NCBI RefSeq assembly: GCF_040054535.1
Contig: NC_090791.1
Span: forward strand, 17,872,327-17,936,326
Source of the DNA: Antennarius striatus
Lineage: Eukaryota; Chordata; Actinopteri; Lophiiformes; Antennariidae
DNA length: 64,000 nt
Direction of reading: 5' to 3'
Positions 1 through 20,289 of this stretch are shown one piece after another. Positions within the stretch are counted from its first letter, which is position 1; each line of letters opens with the position of its first letter. The notes under the pieces are model-generated. The model saw only the letters and a list, made by a program, of their open reading frames with translations. It did no database searches and was not told the DNA's origin. Made by a program: the position numbers and the translations under genes.

Positions 1-4714
<4,714 letters not shown>

Positions 4715-5606
4715 ACTTTAAAGCCAGACGTGTTTCTGGCTGTATCAGGAGAGTGTGAGGTCTAAACCCCCACCACCCCCGGTGTCGTCTCCTCACACTT
4801 ACGGTCTTCATTTTTTAATCCATTCTATCACGTCGGCCTCGTACTGAACAATGGCATTTCAATGGGGAGGACTGCGGGTCACGAGAGGTTCTGGTACGAA
4901 TCCCTGGATTAAAGTAATGGCCTGGGCTTGATCCTTATCTGATGACCCCCAACATTGACCCCAGCAGTCAAGTGCCAGGAAACAGCTGATAAGCTTTGCT
5001 TGAGGAGAGAAATGTGCACTTTTTGATGCCTGTGTTAGCACAAGTGCTCTTTTGTAAACACTTTTACAGGCGAATGCTGAGCTCCCTGCCTCTAGCAAAA
5101 ACACGCAGAGAACAAATCCATCCCATCCATCCTCTCTGTTTCAGCCTTACTCCATGCAAGCATCTCCAGGCAAGATTCCAATAGGTGCACGCTTGACCTG
5201 GTTAGGGAAAGCTTATTTTACCCTCTATTGACCACCTTCTCGTCATTTCCTTCCCTCCTCTGCTTACGCACGTCTATCCCTTACTCTGTTTTCTTTTCAA
5301 CTGTTTACCACACTGTTCTCACAATTCTTTTCTTCATCAACTCGAGTGGAAATGCACGAAACGAACAAGGACGAACAAGCCTGGGCTTTTTTGGCCTGCT
5401 GAGCGTCTTCTGTGAAACATCAGAGCACCAAATCCCTCGCGTACTTCCATGAGTGTCTGGAACTAAACAGCTCCAAGGTCACGGTATGAGAGCAGATGTT
5501 AAATAGCTGCCACGGATGTGACAGCATAGCAAACTAATGCTGTCAGCGAGGAGCATGCAGCAACGTAAACTGAGAAAACATGACTGATTCTTGACAATTA
5601 GTTAAC

Positions 5607-5640
5607 GCACGCGCGCGCGCGCACACACACACACACACAC
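5607..5640. repeat. Alternating (CG)n(CA)n tract
   Basis: A run of GC dinucleotides passes directly into CA dinucleotides, giving strict purine-pyrimidine alternation. Such tracts are classical candidates for left-handed DNA. No gene is attached to it. Confidence 0.9.
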
Positions 5641-6094
5641 AAACCTTTGAACTTAGTCTGGTCAATGGATTAGTGAGAAATGTCAGTGTTGGGTTACGGT
5701 GCCAATGCGAGAAGAGCCCTGATGGCTGCCATATGGTTGCAGGTCAGAACAACAGGTCTTCAGCCGTGCATTTGGTGCTTCCTCTGAAGATTAAATGACA
5801 GGGAATCAATCTGCTGCTCTTCTAAACTACAAACAGAGGCCTTTACCAAAAGACACCTCTCACAATTACCGTTTGCCCACAAAGCTGGGGGTGGGGGGTG
5901 CATCACTTCTCCTCTGACTGCTGTTAGAGCATGAAACATCCACTCTCCGTTATTATGATAATGGAAAACACTAATAATGGACGTGTGGATTTAAATGTGT
6001 TTTCCTAAGGGTACTTCAGCAAGGCTCTATCAACATCGCCCAAATCTGCAGGAAGCCACAAAAGCCTTGACTCACCCCCCGTCTCGAACCACGA

Positions 6095-6112
6095 CCCCCC
6101 CCCCCCCCCCCC
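6095..6112. repeat. Poly-C homopolymer
   Basis: Eighteen consecutive C on the + strand. Similar runs of 9 to 14 C occur near 756, 11095, 11250, 12544 and 12655. Confidence 0.95.
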
Positions 6113-9100
6113 GGTTCCTACTTTACTATCCACTAACACTCTTGTGAAGTGGACCATAGCCCAGTGAACACAACAGACACCAGATATAAACTGCAAAGCA
6201 TGGTAACCTGCACTGGGAGGAGTGGATAAGTCTTTCAGGCCGGCCTGTAAAAACTGGGTAACTCTAGACTCCTGTGAGAGTAATAAATGTTAATGTTTTG
6301 TTGTTGACACCGTTACACTTCAGATAGGCCTAAAGAAAGGAAGTAAAATCACAAACCACAATGTAACGTATATAAGATCCACTGATTGCAAAAAATGTCG
6401 ATTTGTATAACTGACACATGAGGCCTATATTTCCATCGCGTTTGGACGTAAACGCCACAAATATGGGGCGTGACGTTATCCCTGCAGATCAAATCATAAA
6501 GGATTTGGGTTCTTTGATGCAGGACAAAGAAAACTTGCTAGATTCTCAAGTGATAAAGTGGTAAAATAAGACTGTAGGTCGAGCAGGCGCGAATGCAGGC
6601 TGGATGGATTTCTTCAGCAGACCTGTGAGGGGCAGAGACATGCGACGCACGCAGCACTTAAACCGGCTGTTTGGAGTACAGAGGAGATAAGTCCCCCCCC
6701 AACTCGGGGGAGAGTAGGAACCAAACCTCTGCACCCATAATCCCTGTCTGTGTGGATTACTGTACATTCCCTTAGATACATGTTTTAATTATGTAAATGA
6801 AGCAGCAGAGCTTTAACTTTAGCAGCAGTTAGCGGTTTTATGCTACATCCTCTCAGATGAATGAATGGATCCATTTTCAAGCAGGGATTTAAGAAACAAA
6901 AGCCATCACACCTGGTGCAAAACATTTTTGTGTAGGTCTAATTTAAAGTGTGAAGAGGATCTGTCACCAGTATGCATTTAGGCTATTTTATTAAAAGCAA
7001 TGGTGACAACAGTCCCCCCCCCTCCCCGCCGCCATTTGAATGCAGGCAGTGTTCACGTCCCCCTCTTCTGAAGTGAGCGATGTCTCATCACCTGAAACAA
7101 TTCAGTTTGAGAAAGTAAGCTGATGCACATGACCTGGAGTATATTTAACACACCAAAAATACCCAACGTTCAAAAAGAGGAAGGTTTTTCTTACATTTTT
7201 TTTTTGTGTGTCTGGTAATCTTTTATGTCATGAAAAATCGACAGGGGATATTTCCACATTTTTATTTGACACTGTCGTTCTGTTTGGATCGATTGCGTGT
7301 ACAAGCGAACCTAAAGGACACATAACAGTGGCTTAAATAGAACATGTACCAGAAATGATAAGCACACCTGCTGCGATCCACCATGCTTCCCTTCATGCTA
7401 CCCATTATATAAGACAGCTGTGTGTGTCGCTCAGCATTGTGTGTTACAAACTAGGGATAAACAATAGATGGAAAGTCCCCATCGCAAAGCCTGAGAACGG
7501 TTAGAGTTTACTGTTAGCGACATCCCCGGTGGAATCCTGCATCTAAAAGTAGGAGCAGAGGGTATTCAGCAGCTTGTCCTCTTTGGGCCGTGTGTGAATG
7601 AGTGAAACTACACTGTGGTGTTTTTCCTCCGTTGGTCTAATGCATGGCGTCCTTTCTGACTCAGCCCTCATCTCCTTCTCTGACTCATAAACTGATTACG
7701 TTTCCCGCTTCATGCAATATTAAATTAAGGTCAGGTGATCATAATATACCTGAGCATTTCTGGCCATCTAGAAAGTGCTCACAAAGTTCATACATAATAA
7801 AAAAAAACAACCCATTGCTGGTAAAAGCTGAACAGTGTCAGGCACTGTTTCTCGTCTCCAACCCGGTCTGTTGTTGTCCTGTGGCTCGATTACCTTTCAT
7901 CCCCACTAAATGTTCATTTTAAATTTCTTTATAAATTCTGTATTTATTATTCATCATGATGTAAGTGAAATGTAAAAAAAAAAAAAAAAATCACACATTG
8001 ACACGAAATATCCTACAGGCAAACCAACAAAAAAACTAAAGTTGAAATTGCCTCTTTGTTTGTTACTCACATTTACATGTCTGTCTGTAAGTATAAATGT
8101 AACAAGAGTAATCTGTGCACGAATGCAAAGATTAATCAGGTTGGTGTGAATTTGGCAGTAGCATTATCATTAGCATTAGACGAAGCAACATTCTGCTTCT
8201 TAAGTGCTGTTAGTGTTGTAAAATGAAGGGGTGTGTTTCACCAAATGTCTTATTGTTCCTCATTATAACACGGAGCAGCCAAAAAAATGTTGACTTTGGA
8301 ACCATCATGAAAAGGTCCAACTTTTCATTCAAGTTTTGACGGCGCGGCGCCGGCGTGTGAAACAATGTGACCTCTGAGAGCGTGTTTCAAGGTGCACATC
8401 TAGCAGCTCCATGAAGTCATCTTCCTCGGGGGGTGGGGGGGTGGTGGTACAGGAGGCTGCTAATAACAGCTGCCAGATGTGCAGCGTCCCGTGGGTCTGT
8501 GCACATTCTCACAGACAATGGAATGCTTGTGAGGAGCCCCAACAGGAAGTGAGGTCAGGGCTCTTGACCCCTCCCCTAAAAGCTTTAGAGGGAGCTTCAG
8601 CGGTGGAGCAGCTTTTGAAAGGGTCCCATCATAAACCCAGTGATGATGAGAAGTGAGTCCATAAAGGCGGGCTGTTGGTCCAGCCCACGGAACACTTGAG
8701 GTTGGGGCGCAGACTGCGAATAACAAAAGGATCTGAGACACGTGTCTTTACCATTAAAGCTGTTTAACTTGCCTCAGAGTTATAGCAAAGCTGATGCTTT
8801 TTTTTTTCACCAGTTGTTCTCTTTTCTCTTTAAAGCAGTTCTTTCCAAATAGTAGCTGCTCCTGCGGGGGCGGCAGGGATGAGTGTGGTGAGAATGGTTG
8901 CACAATCTTGATCCTTCCTCCACCAGTAAACCATCAGCAGACACGACATGAGTCAAAGTTGTTGAGACCGTTTGGTAGAGACCAGATGTACCTCAAGGCT
9001 CATTTGAAGCTGCTGGTGTGTTTCAGTAATGGGCTTGTTTCATTCCCTCCCTTAACTAGAATGTATGATGAACAGTGAGGTGTTTTCTTGTCCGGGGTGT

Positions 9101-10000
9101 TGTGATGTAATCTATGTGGGCATGACTCTGAATAAGTACCACCTGCTGGCTGACGTGCTGTCATTTAATCATCAGATGTGTATCGTCAAGTTAAACTCTG
9201 AATCATCAGTCTGGACCATTATGTTTCGTGCAAGTCTTTTATTTTCCATCCATGTGGACATTTAACCAAAATGACACTCGGCCTCTGAGGTAAAAGCTAA
9301 TGTATCTCCCACAGGAGTCACTGATCGCCTGGGATATTTTGTAATATAATTCATCAGTACTGTAGCAGCGATGTGCAGCTCCTTCCCCCATCACAGACGT
9401 GACGTCATAGCCCCTGAGATTACTTCAACCCTCAGCGGAATGACTCTCCGGACGTTGCCCCCCTCAGGGGTTGGATAGGGACTGTCTCACTGGTAGCAGC
9501 ACCTGCCCCTCTCTATGTCTGTCTGGGCACAGTCTTGGTTACCAACAAGCCCTGACTTACCTTCACCTCACCCTCCTCATCACACACACACCTATACCCA
9601 GACCTGGGGGTGGGGGGATGAGAAAACTACTTGCCATGACTCACAGAAACAACAAACACATGTATCACGAGGAGAAAGAGGTGAAGTGCTTCTGTTCTCT
9701 TTTCATCTTAATGTAAAAAAAAAAAAAGGAAGATTCTGTGAAACTGTCCCATGATGGGGGCAGAGCTGACCCTCTCCTAGCAGGATGAGTTGACAGAGTG
9801 GGACTCCTGCTGGGATCTGCTCGGAGAGAGGAAGTGAAGAGGTGGGACATCTGGACTTCATTTGCTCACTCCACAAATAAGCTTCAAAATACTTTTATAA
9901 AAAAAAATATTTTTTTTTCAGATTTCTTTCTATATCTATTACTTTTTTCATCGCTACAATCGCAACTCTTGATGGGCACATGACGTGACGGTCTGTCTCT

Positions 10001-10576
<576 letters not shown>

Positions 10577-11007
10577 GTAAGTCAGTGACACCCTGTCCAA
10601 GTAATAATCAAACAATAGGATCTATTTTTAACCCGCTTGTGTAGGCTTCGCTTTAAAAGTGTACATCTTCGTGCTTGTGCGGATCTAAACTTTCGATCAA
10701 CAACAAAAACAACAACAAAAAAACACCTCGGACGCGTTTATTATCAGGTGAACGTCTGCATCGATCTGCAAATGTTTGGTGACAGAAGGATCGCTCGCAT
10801 GAAGCGACACGCTTCTCCCACCGCAGACAGAAACGGGCTCAGCCCGCAGCCGCCCGCGTTAATGAACCGGGATACAGCTGTCGATCATACATGGGGGGGG
10901 TTGGGGGGGGGGTTGTGCATCATATTTTGTCTGTATAGTTTTTTTTGTGTGTGTGTTGGAGGCTGAGATGAGCTGCGCGCACCCCAGGCGTGTCCTCACA
11001 GGGGTCC

Positions 11008-11009
<2 letters not shown>

Positions 11010-11045
<36 letters not shown>

Positions 11046-11056
11046 GGGGGGGGGGG
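11010..11056. repeat. (CA)n followed by poly-G
   Basis: About 34 bases of CA repeats run directly into a run of G (11044-11056). Low-complexity sequence within the probable s1pr2 intron. Confidence 0.95.
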
Positions 11057-14000
11057 TTCCTCGGAGCCGTTGCAGCCTGCTGTGCCCAACGCACCCCCCC
11101 CCCCCCCAGTCTGACCCCTCTAATGTTGTTGGGGCTTGTTCATCCGTCACACTAAAGACGGCATTGTGTTGTAAAGATGTATTAATAAGACAAAAGCCCC
11201 CATTATCCCCACGCACCGGAGTTAATCTCACAGGGGCTGGAGATGTGCCCCCCCCCCCCAGAGAAAAGCAGCACAGAGAAAGATCTTAACAGACTGCAGG
11301 ATAAAGTTTGTGCAGAACATCACTTTATACACAATCAAACATAATGATTGTGGTTGTGTATTGGAATTAGATTGTAAATGGAATATTTGCAGGATTTGAG
11401 TTTGCGTCATTGTTTGCGGTCCTGGTAGTTACTGGTCATCATAACCCCCCCCCCCATACTAAAATCAGGCTGACTACACAGCTTGTTGTTAGCCCAGCAC
11501 AGGAGGATACGCAGGTGTCAGCAGTCCAGTCCTGAGGCGTCCTGTTGTGGGTGAATCCTCAAATCACCGTGAGATAAGATGATAAGGTGGAGGAACTAAC
11601 GTTTATTACCCAGATAACACCCCCCCCCCAATCCATCACCTCCCACCCTGTGGTTGGTCTGGTTCAGTCAGCACGCGTCATGCTCACTGGTCGGTGGTTT
11701 TATCTCAACACCAAAGCTGAAGTTGTCAGTTTGAGAAGCAAAAAACTCTCTAATAGATGAGGATGGTAGAATCAAGTAAACGTCTTCCAGTGATAACATC
11801 TGTGGTGGGGGGAGAGGAGGAAACTGGCTCAGCAGCATTAGCCGGGGGGGGGGGGGCAGTGAGCGCTGATGGCCTGTCAGCAGGTTCCATTGATGCTGGC
11901 GTTCTGCAAGACCAGCTCGGTTTGTTTGAGGCATGCGTTAATGGACCAAGGTGCTTCTCCCAGCATGCCTTGCACTGACTGAAGACTAGTTATGGTACAG
12001 TTGGCGAGCCATCTGTACCACAACACCCCCCCACCGCCCCTCCATGTGTGACTGCTGCCAGGCTCCTTCACAGATCCACCATCCTTGGCTTCGGAGAACC
12101 TAACCCCCGTTTCTGTGACCGGTGCGATCTGATTGGCTGGACGGCTTCAGACTCGACACACACATAGTATTTTTCTTTTCAGTCCAGCAACCTATGACAT
12201 CATGAGTTCAGGATCTGTAGGTTACTGATCCGGCTCTGTGGCTGTGTGTAATTGGACCCCCATCTCAATGGGGACTGCCGGGGGGGACAGCGTGAGAAAT
12301 GAAGCCAAAAGGATGAGCCAAACAAATAAATACATGTATGAGTGCATCGCTGGATAAATAAATAAATGAATGGTAATTCGGTGGTGGGAACTGGATTTGC
12401 AGCACTTTTCTCAGCCCACTAGGGGGTTGATGGTGGGACGGGCGGTGGGTGGGTGGGTGGGTGGTGTTGATCCCTGATGGATGCTCGGGTTTCAGCTCAG
12501 GCCTGAGAGCGGTCTGCTTATAGGAAATAGCGAGAAGGTTTGTCCCCCCCCCCCCCTTTGTGAGACTGAGTCATCTTTTGTTGCCTGCAATCACCACTTT
12601 ATTCAGGGCAGATTGGGTGGGTAACAACACCGAGAGATCAGAGTGCTCCTGAACCCCCCCCCCCCCCCCTGGGCCTTTACCTGGTTATAAAAGAAACCGC
12701 TCATGTCAGCATGTGTTTCATCAGAACAGACCCCCCCCCCGCCCCCTACCCCACTGTCACATCAAGAAGACCTGGCTGGTCCTGATGTGTGGCTTTAGGA
12801 CTTTGAGATAGTCGTAGTAACGTGACGACTTCTTGCTGGTACTCCCTCTTCGCCTGAAAACACTTTTCCTTGGGTGTGGCAGCCGGAGCAAAATAAACGC
12901 CTTCTGCTCGCAAGCTTCTCAAGCGCACAAGTCACAACACACAGCTGACAGCGTGTGGCGTTATGATTCACGGCCAAACCCTGGCAGCGACTTTGGATCA
13001 GGATAAATAAAGTAGGACGTCCACCACGTTTGGCCCCTTTTTCGTGAGCGTAATTGGAAATAGGTGGTCACTTAAACATCACGTCTGCATTTTGTTGGCA
13101 GGTAGAGACGTAACACATGCACACTTACTCTCCATCTGTCTCGTCTTTTCAAAACAACCCTTCCGAGTTGCGAGAGGATTCCGTCATGCTCGTCTGATTA
13201 TTACATAAACATTTACGTTAGCTGATATTTGCTAAGAGAAAGAAGTGTCGCTGACTATTTCTGGGATGGTGCTTCAACCACTGAAAGAATCCATTAGCTT
13301 TAGAGTATCCTGTTACATTCCTATTCCACTTGAGAGACTTGGACAAACTCTCGAACCCCCCTCCCCACCCCCCCAAACATGACCAGGTGCTGATGCTTGT
13401 AGCAGCATGCTGCGGTTTGTGATGCGTTCTAGGGTGGGGATCAAGCTTCTTCCTCATGTCACATTTCAAGCTCGGACCGGTCCACGTTCCACAGGAGAAC
13501 GGCGTGGGTTAGACGTGATGCTGCTAATTGTTTTGTAGAACGCGAGCAGGAATACTTCCTGGTGTCGTATAGGAACGCAGCACGCCTCTGTGTGACAATG
13601 AGAAGTAGATTGAATACAAGGTTTGTGGTTATTCCTCTGGGTTTGGATGGAATCAGTGCATTAGGTGATACACAGTGGGGTATTTTTTTAACAGTATGGG
13701 AACAATCTTACACTCTGTTCTAGTGGCAGCCCAAATTGGTGTGGTTGTGTCGTGGTTTCCCTGTTCTGGTCTGTTTCGGTGCTCCTGCAGCTCTGAGAAT
13801 GACCAGAATCATGGAGCAGGTACACATGAAGATGCTGTGGTTTTGGAGACCTCTTCCTCTTCCTCCTCCTCCTCCTCCTGCTGTCGTCTTCTCTCCTGGA
13901 AGCTTTATTTGTGCAGCTGGAAAACTCAACAGCATTACTTCAACACCCCAGCTCCCCAAGTCTATAAGTATGCAGGATTCTTGGATTTTAAAATTGCCCC

Positions 14001-14843
14001 GTGCAGCCAGTCAGAGCCTGCTGAAGACATTAATTGTGAATGGAACGGAGTCTACTTGGTCTGGCTCTCTAATCAGCTTTTTTAATGACTGACAGACTTT
14101 AAAAATAAAACAAAACAGCAAAACTGTGACGCTTGTTTTGTTAGGAAAAGCTATTAAGATTGATTATCCTGTAAGTCTCTCCAGGGTTGAAGGGTTGACA
14201 TTAACCTCCATTCGAGCACAAACGGGGTCATGTCAGAGGCCAGAACACTCCACTGCAGCAACAAGATACAGTTGGAGTGAGTTTATTTCAAATGAATAGG
14301 ACAGCTTGTCCAATATGTGCATTTGAGATGAGCTTCGTCTGGGTCCCGAGGTCAAGTGGCCTTTCTCATAAAGATCGACGCAGCAGCGCTGCTTTCTGAG
14401 CTGTTGGTTGAAAAAGATTCCCTGGCAAGACGCTCCACCCAAAACCTTGCATAAGTCCTGGAACAGCTGCATAAAAAGCCAAGTAGTCTAAAATGAGTCT
14501 TTTCTTTTTTTAACGTTTGTCATGTTGCCATGAAGAAAAACAGACAATACATTAAATACCTCCTTGTTTCTGCTCTTCCACATCTGTTTTTCCACAATTT
14601 TAAGAAGGGCTCTCCTTGTGCCAGGGAGTCCAAAGAGCTTTTTGAGGAATTAGATTTTTTTTTTTTTTTTTCCTGAAAGGAAGACATTTCAGCTGTATAA
14701 AATACTAAGGCACAACTGTGAAGCATGTGGACACAGCAGTGTTCCCTCTCTAGGCAACCCGTGTTTTTCCTCCCACAACAGAGCTGTGTTTAATGGATCC
14801 GTGTTTGCCAGAGGAGTCTGGGGTTGTTTTCTTATGCTGGACC

Positions 14844-14880
14844 GTGATGTAGTGATGGAGGGCCTCCATCACTACATCAC
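14844..14880. repeat. Perfect inverted repeat, 18-bp arms, 1-nt spacer
   Basis: The left arm GTGATGTAGTGATGGAGG (14844-14861) is the exact reverse complement of the right arm 14863-14880, with a single G between them. There is no mismatch. Confidence 0.95.
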
Positions 14881-15506
14881 CTTATCTGTGGGCACGAGGC
14901 AGAAGCAATCAGGGCAGCTTTGTGTCAGCCTGTAAAGATGGTATCATTTTCCATTGTGTCGTGCTATGCTGAGTCGCCGGAGCTTCTCCTGTCACGTCCA
15001 CTCTGACTTTTCTTCTTTTCTTTTTTTCTTTTTGGCATGCTGTGTACCAGTAATGATGTTCTATGCATCACAAAATCACTCTGACATCAGTGGAACAAAC
15101 ATGAGTGTCACGGCAAACCCCCACTTTGTTACGGAGGTGCACAAACCGCGATATTTGTTTGTCATATCTCGTGTTTGTCGGCACGCCATGCTACAAATAA
15201 ACTAAGCTCTTTCTCGCAGCACAACTCCCACATGCATAGTGACCCACAAGAACATGAGACGGGGTGGAGTTCAAAGTATACCAATGGAGTAGGAGAGGAC
15301 AGAGGCAGCAGGACAAAAGATGTCTCAAAAAGAGGGTTCAAAGCCATTCATTAGGGGAGACCTCATTGTTACAAGAAGAACATGGGAAGGTGTGCAAAAG
15401 GGTAGAGTGACTGAAACCTGAATCATGCGTTCACACCTGAGTGTCTGACGCAGGCCAGACAGGCCCGATATCTACAGCATATCTTATAACAGATATCACA
15501 GCAGCT

Positions 15507-15507
<1 letters not shown>

Positions 15508-15589
<82 letters not shown>
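15508..15589. repeat. (GT)n microsatellite
   Basis: About 82 bases of GT dinucleotides within the probable first intron of s1pr2. Confidence 0.98.
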
Positions 15590-15591
<2 letters not shown>

Positions 15592-18500
15592 TGAGTCTGT
15601 CTGAAAAGACGCAGTCTGGTTTTGACACTTTAGTACACGCACAGAAACCTGCTGCTAAACATTTTTAACTGCGGTGTACCACTGTTCCGTGCAAAGTGTG
15701 AAGACTGACAATAGATTTTATGCACTTACAAAATCTCAGGACAACTGCACATGCATGCCGTGGAAAATTCACTCAAGGCTTTTATAGCTGCTGTTTTAGA
15801 ATTATCATTATTGAGGCTTTGCAAAATATTTCTCACAAATAAGATTCAGGATGTATTCACATTTCTGAGAAAGCAATCTAGTTGTGTGGGGCTTCTGCTT
15901 TTCCTAAATTGGGAGCCGTTTTCAGAGTCGGTGCTGTAATGAAGTCTTTAATAGGGGACTGTAAGAACATGTCTGCCCCAGATGTGTGCTAAATAAATCC
16001 TTCTTGATGTGTGTTTAATCACCTCTTTGTGGGTTCGTTTTTTTGATCTCTGTGGTGAAGTTTAAAATATATTAAGCGAAGAGATGGGGGTGTTACAGCG
16101 AGGACGATGTAGCCTTGCAAATCAGGGAGACGTATGAAAGGGGGGGGTGATATGCAAAATAGAACGTTATAAAAAGGAGAATTTTGAAGCTGGTGGCTAA
16201 AGTTGACAGGAGTGGTAAGCGGTGAAAGTATTACAGTATTACAAGAAAAATTGTGATTACATAAAATGGAACAAAGTTTCAAAGACGAAACGACTGAAGT
16301 GAAGAATAAAAAAACCCATGTGAATCATTGTGAAACACAGAAGTGCAGCTTTTATTTCTGACTAAATTTAGCTGCCAGACTGGACCCGTCTGAAGTGGCT
16401 GAAACTGAAGCCTTAGATTGTCTGTGAAGCAGAAGGGGAATCCCTAATTAACTGATACACCCCTACTAATTTGGGGGCACACACGCTCCCAATATGTAGC
16501 AGCCTGTGTGTGGAGCATCATGGAGTTAACAGAATATCAAACAAAGAGAGAGGAAGGGTTACTTTGGCCTTTGGAGTCACGATTCGACATTGAAAAACAC
16601 AAAAGGGAGCGTCGAGTCAGTCGGAACTCTTCTGCTCTTTGCATGTCGACTGCTGAAGGTTTCTTGCTGCTGATGCAAACACACTGTTGTAATCCACTGT
16701 GTCTGTTTGCGTTCTTACTTCTTCTTAAAACTTCCAGTCTTTATTCAATTGTTTTTATGAGTCAATATTGCATCAGAATAACGAATGATGACTTATTGTT
16801 TGTACGTCACTCGTCCGTCAGCGTAGGCCACTGTCTTCCCCTTGATTACAAGACCAGTGAGAGAAATGACCGCACTTATCATCATTTAGCTCTCTCTTGC
16901 AGTATGCTTGTGAAGTTGTAGACATTTCTTGTGTTCCTTATTTATCACACGCAGAACGATTACAGAGAAGTGCTGATGTATGACACAGATTTGATGGGCT
17001 TGAAGTTGACAATTTTTTTCCGTCCCATCATCAAGGCCGGAGAATCGGATGTCTCTCAACAACCGCTCAAAAATTGCTCCAGTCCGCTCCGTTGCAGCTG
17101 GAGTGATGCCACAAATTGACTGCAAATAGTCAATAGGCCTGTGCTAATGTGAAAAGATTTCACACGTGGAGCCCTGGGGGTCCGTGATGGATGGAGCAGC
17201 GTAGAACCGCTGCAGCCACCTGTCAGCAGACATGATCCATCCTGTGGTGGCGCAGCGTGATCGCATAGGGCTGCCTGATTCAACAGCAACAACTAACACA
17301 GGCCTGCGTTAATGAACCATGGGTGAAGGGACTTGTGATGGCCGTCAGCGTGAAGACAAGGACTTATATTCATAAAGTTTAAGAAAGAGGAAAGTGTACA
17401 AAACAACCATGGGTGTTCAGTGTTGTCATTTACTAAGGATTGAGGCTTCCTTGGAAGCAGTGAAAGCTTGTGGTGGAGGTTAGGCTGAGTTAGCTCCTGT
17501 GTGTCTGACATGTCAACACTTGACTACATTGCTGTGCTTTGCACACAGACTTTCCTCCCAGTAGCAGCAGCTCCTACACTCTATGAAGTCACATTCACAC
17601 CTTTTATTTTACTTCTGCTGAAATACCCCTGGCACACTTTCTTACATCATGATATCCTGTTTCTGCTCAACGATTTTCTGTCGAAACAGATTTTTGCATG
17701 TTCTGCTTTAGCGTGTCGCTCTCAGCTTCACTGACAGTTAGATCACATGCTGATTATCGTGGCTGCAGCCCCCCCCCCACACACACACACACACACCGTC
17801 CTTCAATCTGTGGATGAGTAACAAGAGCATATGGTAGAGGAAAGGTGTGGAGTGTCTCTGTTTACAGTTTCCCAAAATGCAAAGATAAGACGTGGACCTT
17901 TATCCTCATTAATGGCTGTAAAAATGGAACAGGAAAGAGCAAATCACATCAGCAGATGTGTTCTGTGTGTCCGTGATGGATTTGGGGCTGTTCTTAAAAT
18001 GGAAAGACGATTAAGGCCGTTCCTGTTGTCTCTCATACGTTGCAGGAAGTCATTAAATTTCCTTAAAATGGAAAAAGTTGAATTGCTTTTTTTAAATAAC
18101 ATTTTTCAAATGAATACCATTTTTTTAAAAATAGTTCCAGGTGTCATAGAGTTCTAACGCTTAATCAATCCATTGATTTCTTTTGAAGGATTGATTCCTA
18201 TCAAACTGCTAATTGTTTAACTGTTGAAGTTATTCTAAATTCTTTTGTTATTTGAGGGTTTTTACAGAGCTATTTGGACAAAAGAAGATCTTTAAAGAAT
18301 CAGTTCAATGGATCATTTCTGTTTTTACATTTTATTTAGTAAATGTTGTGGAAATAATGAGCAAATTAATCCATAATGAAACAATAACTGCTGCCATAAT
18401 GCTGTTGGACATTTAGACAAGTGGACACACGCCTGTGAGCTCAGAGCGTGACGAGCAGATGAAGAAAGCTGTTACCGGATATTTCAGACCACAAAGAATC

Positions 18501-20246
18501 TCTGTCATTCTTCCACGTAAACAAACAGGAAAACATAAATAGATAAGCTGGAAATGTAAACTGTCCATTTTCAGTTTCAGTCCATCTTATCTAGACTAAA
18601 CTGTTTGTGTGAAATCGTACACAAGTGTGTCTGTACGGAAATGTCGTTTCCATGGCTTTTGTTCACCTTCCCTACAAAGAAAGAGGGTTTGGTGGTTTGG
18701 GGTGTTACAGGTAGCAGCTGGTGTAAATGGGCGGCGTTGCCATGGTTTTTTGGTGAGAAGACCCTCTGCTAATTGGGGCTTATCAGGTGTTTCTGGGGAA
18801 AAACACCTGAGTCTTTGTGCAACTGTCAGTCCCATGATGGAGAGGGGAGCTCTTTTCTTCTTGTCAGGGTTAGGAGAAAACAAGAGTCAGCTTTCAGCAA
18901 CGAGGCATCACTTCCTCTTGAGCGTTTGGAAATCCGGGCTGTATACGGTTTGCACCTGAGTACGGCTGTAGTTCTTCAAAAGTCACCGATGTGTGTGGTT
19001 TTGCAAAGTAAACATCACTGTGACAATCCTAATTACACTTTGTTAGAAAAATGTGTGTCACACCGCAGGAGTGTCTCTGCATCCTTTCCAACTGGTAAGA
19101 CCCGGATGGAGTTTTGGTGGCGAGAGGTTTTCTGTCTCGGTGTCCAGCTTTTTCAAAAATATTTAAAATAAGTTTTTAAAAGTCTTTCACTTTTTAAATT
19201 ATTTGCTAAAACATTATGTAATCCTTACAGTACTTAACACTTAACATGTACTAACAACAATCTTTTTAAATCTTAAATAATGTTGGACTACTGAAATGCG
19301 TCCTTGTTGCTATTCTCCTGCATTTGTTTGGAAAGGAGTCTTCGGTTGACATGGTGCACTGATGTTTTTACAGCGTGTTGTTCTTATTGTGGAAGTGACA
19401 GCGACGTCTGGGTTGAACACAGGGCACAGCTTTGACAAAGGCTTCAGAGGGAAGGGTTGCATTGCAGGAAGTCTGAACTCCCAGTCAGCCAATCACAGTG
19501 GAAACGTCTGAAAGGCACATGGCAGGTAGAGGGGCGGGGCCTGGCTTGCAATTAGATGGTGCTGTGGGCAAACCAGCCTATCAGGTTTCCCACACAGTGA
19601 AACCCCTTGATGACAGACGCCAAAGGACTGCAGGTGAGGACCTTGAGCTGTCAAGACCAGAGAGGCACATGAGAACAGTCCTGGCTGAGCTGAGAGGAAG
19701 TCCCGGTTCAGGCCCAGCTGAAGCGACTGGTTTTGCTCAAGCAGACTGGAGTCTGTGAGACGGGTTTGTGTCGGGTTGCTTTTACAGTCATAGAATCATT
19801 ACAGGCTGCAGTAACGTAACCAAATGGAATTATGCTGGTGCAGGCGGCACACGTGCTCACACTCAATCCTTTTATTTGTCTATTAATGAGCTTAAAAGGC
19901 ACGAGGAGTGGATAGAGCATTTCTGATAAGGGAGCACTCAACCATAAATACATTTCTGGATTGGAACAGATACAGTTATGATACAGCTGCTGCTGCAGCC
20001 AAATGGAAGTGTGCTCTCCTATTATTGAGGCTGAAGGGCAACACTCTGCACACAGAAAAGAGGCTTTTCTTTGTTCCTGCTCAAGGAAACAGTATGCCGG
20101 TTATTATCGTCAGCCAACAGCGGCTGTGTGCCGAAAGCTGCATGAATGCAGGGGAATGTCCGTCACAGTCAGCCTTGTGTGTGTGTGAAGATATATTTCT
20201 GTCCGCATGCTGAGCAGAATTGTGTGCTGTGTAACATGTCACATGA

Positions 20247-20289
20247 ATGTGTGTGTGTGTGTGTGTGCGTGTGTGTGTGTGTGTGTGTG
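20247..20289. repeat. (GT)n microsatellite, interrupted
   Basis: GT repeats with one GC interruption near the middle, in the probable s1pr2 intron. Confidence 0.9.

Noticed and set aside
12408-12425. CTCF-like CCCACTAGGGGGTTG
   Set aside because: It departs from the core at two positions, including the conserved final GC, so it is weaker than the sites reported.
13675-14092. Overlapping frames of 118-136 codons with Ser or Pro runs
   Set aside because: The runs come from a CTC/TCC trinucleotide stretch. No family resemblance and no splice context.
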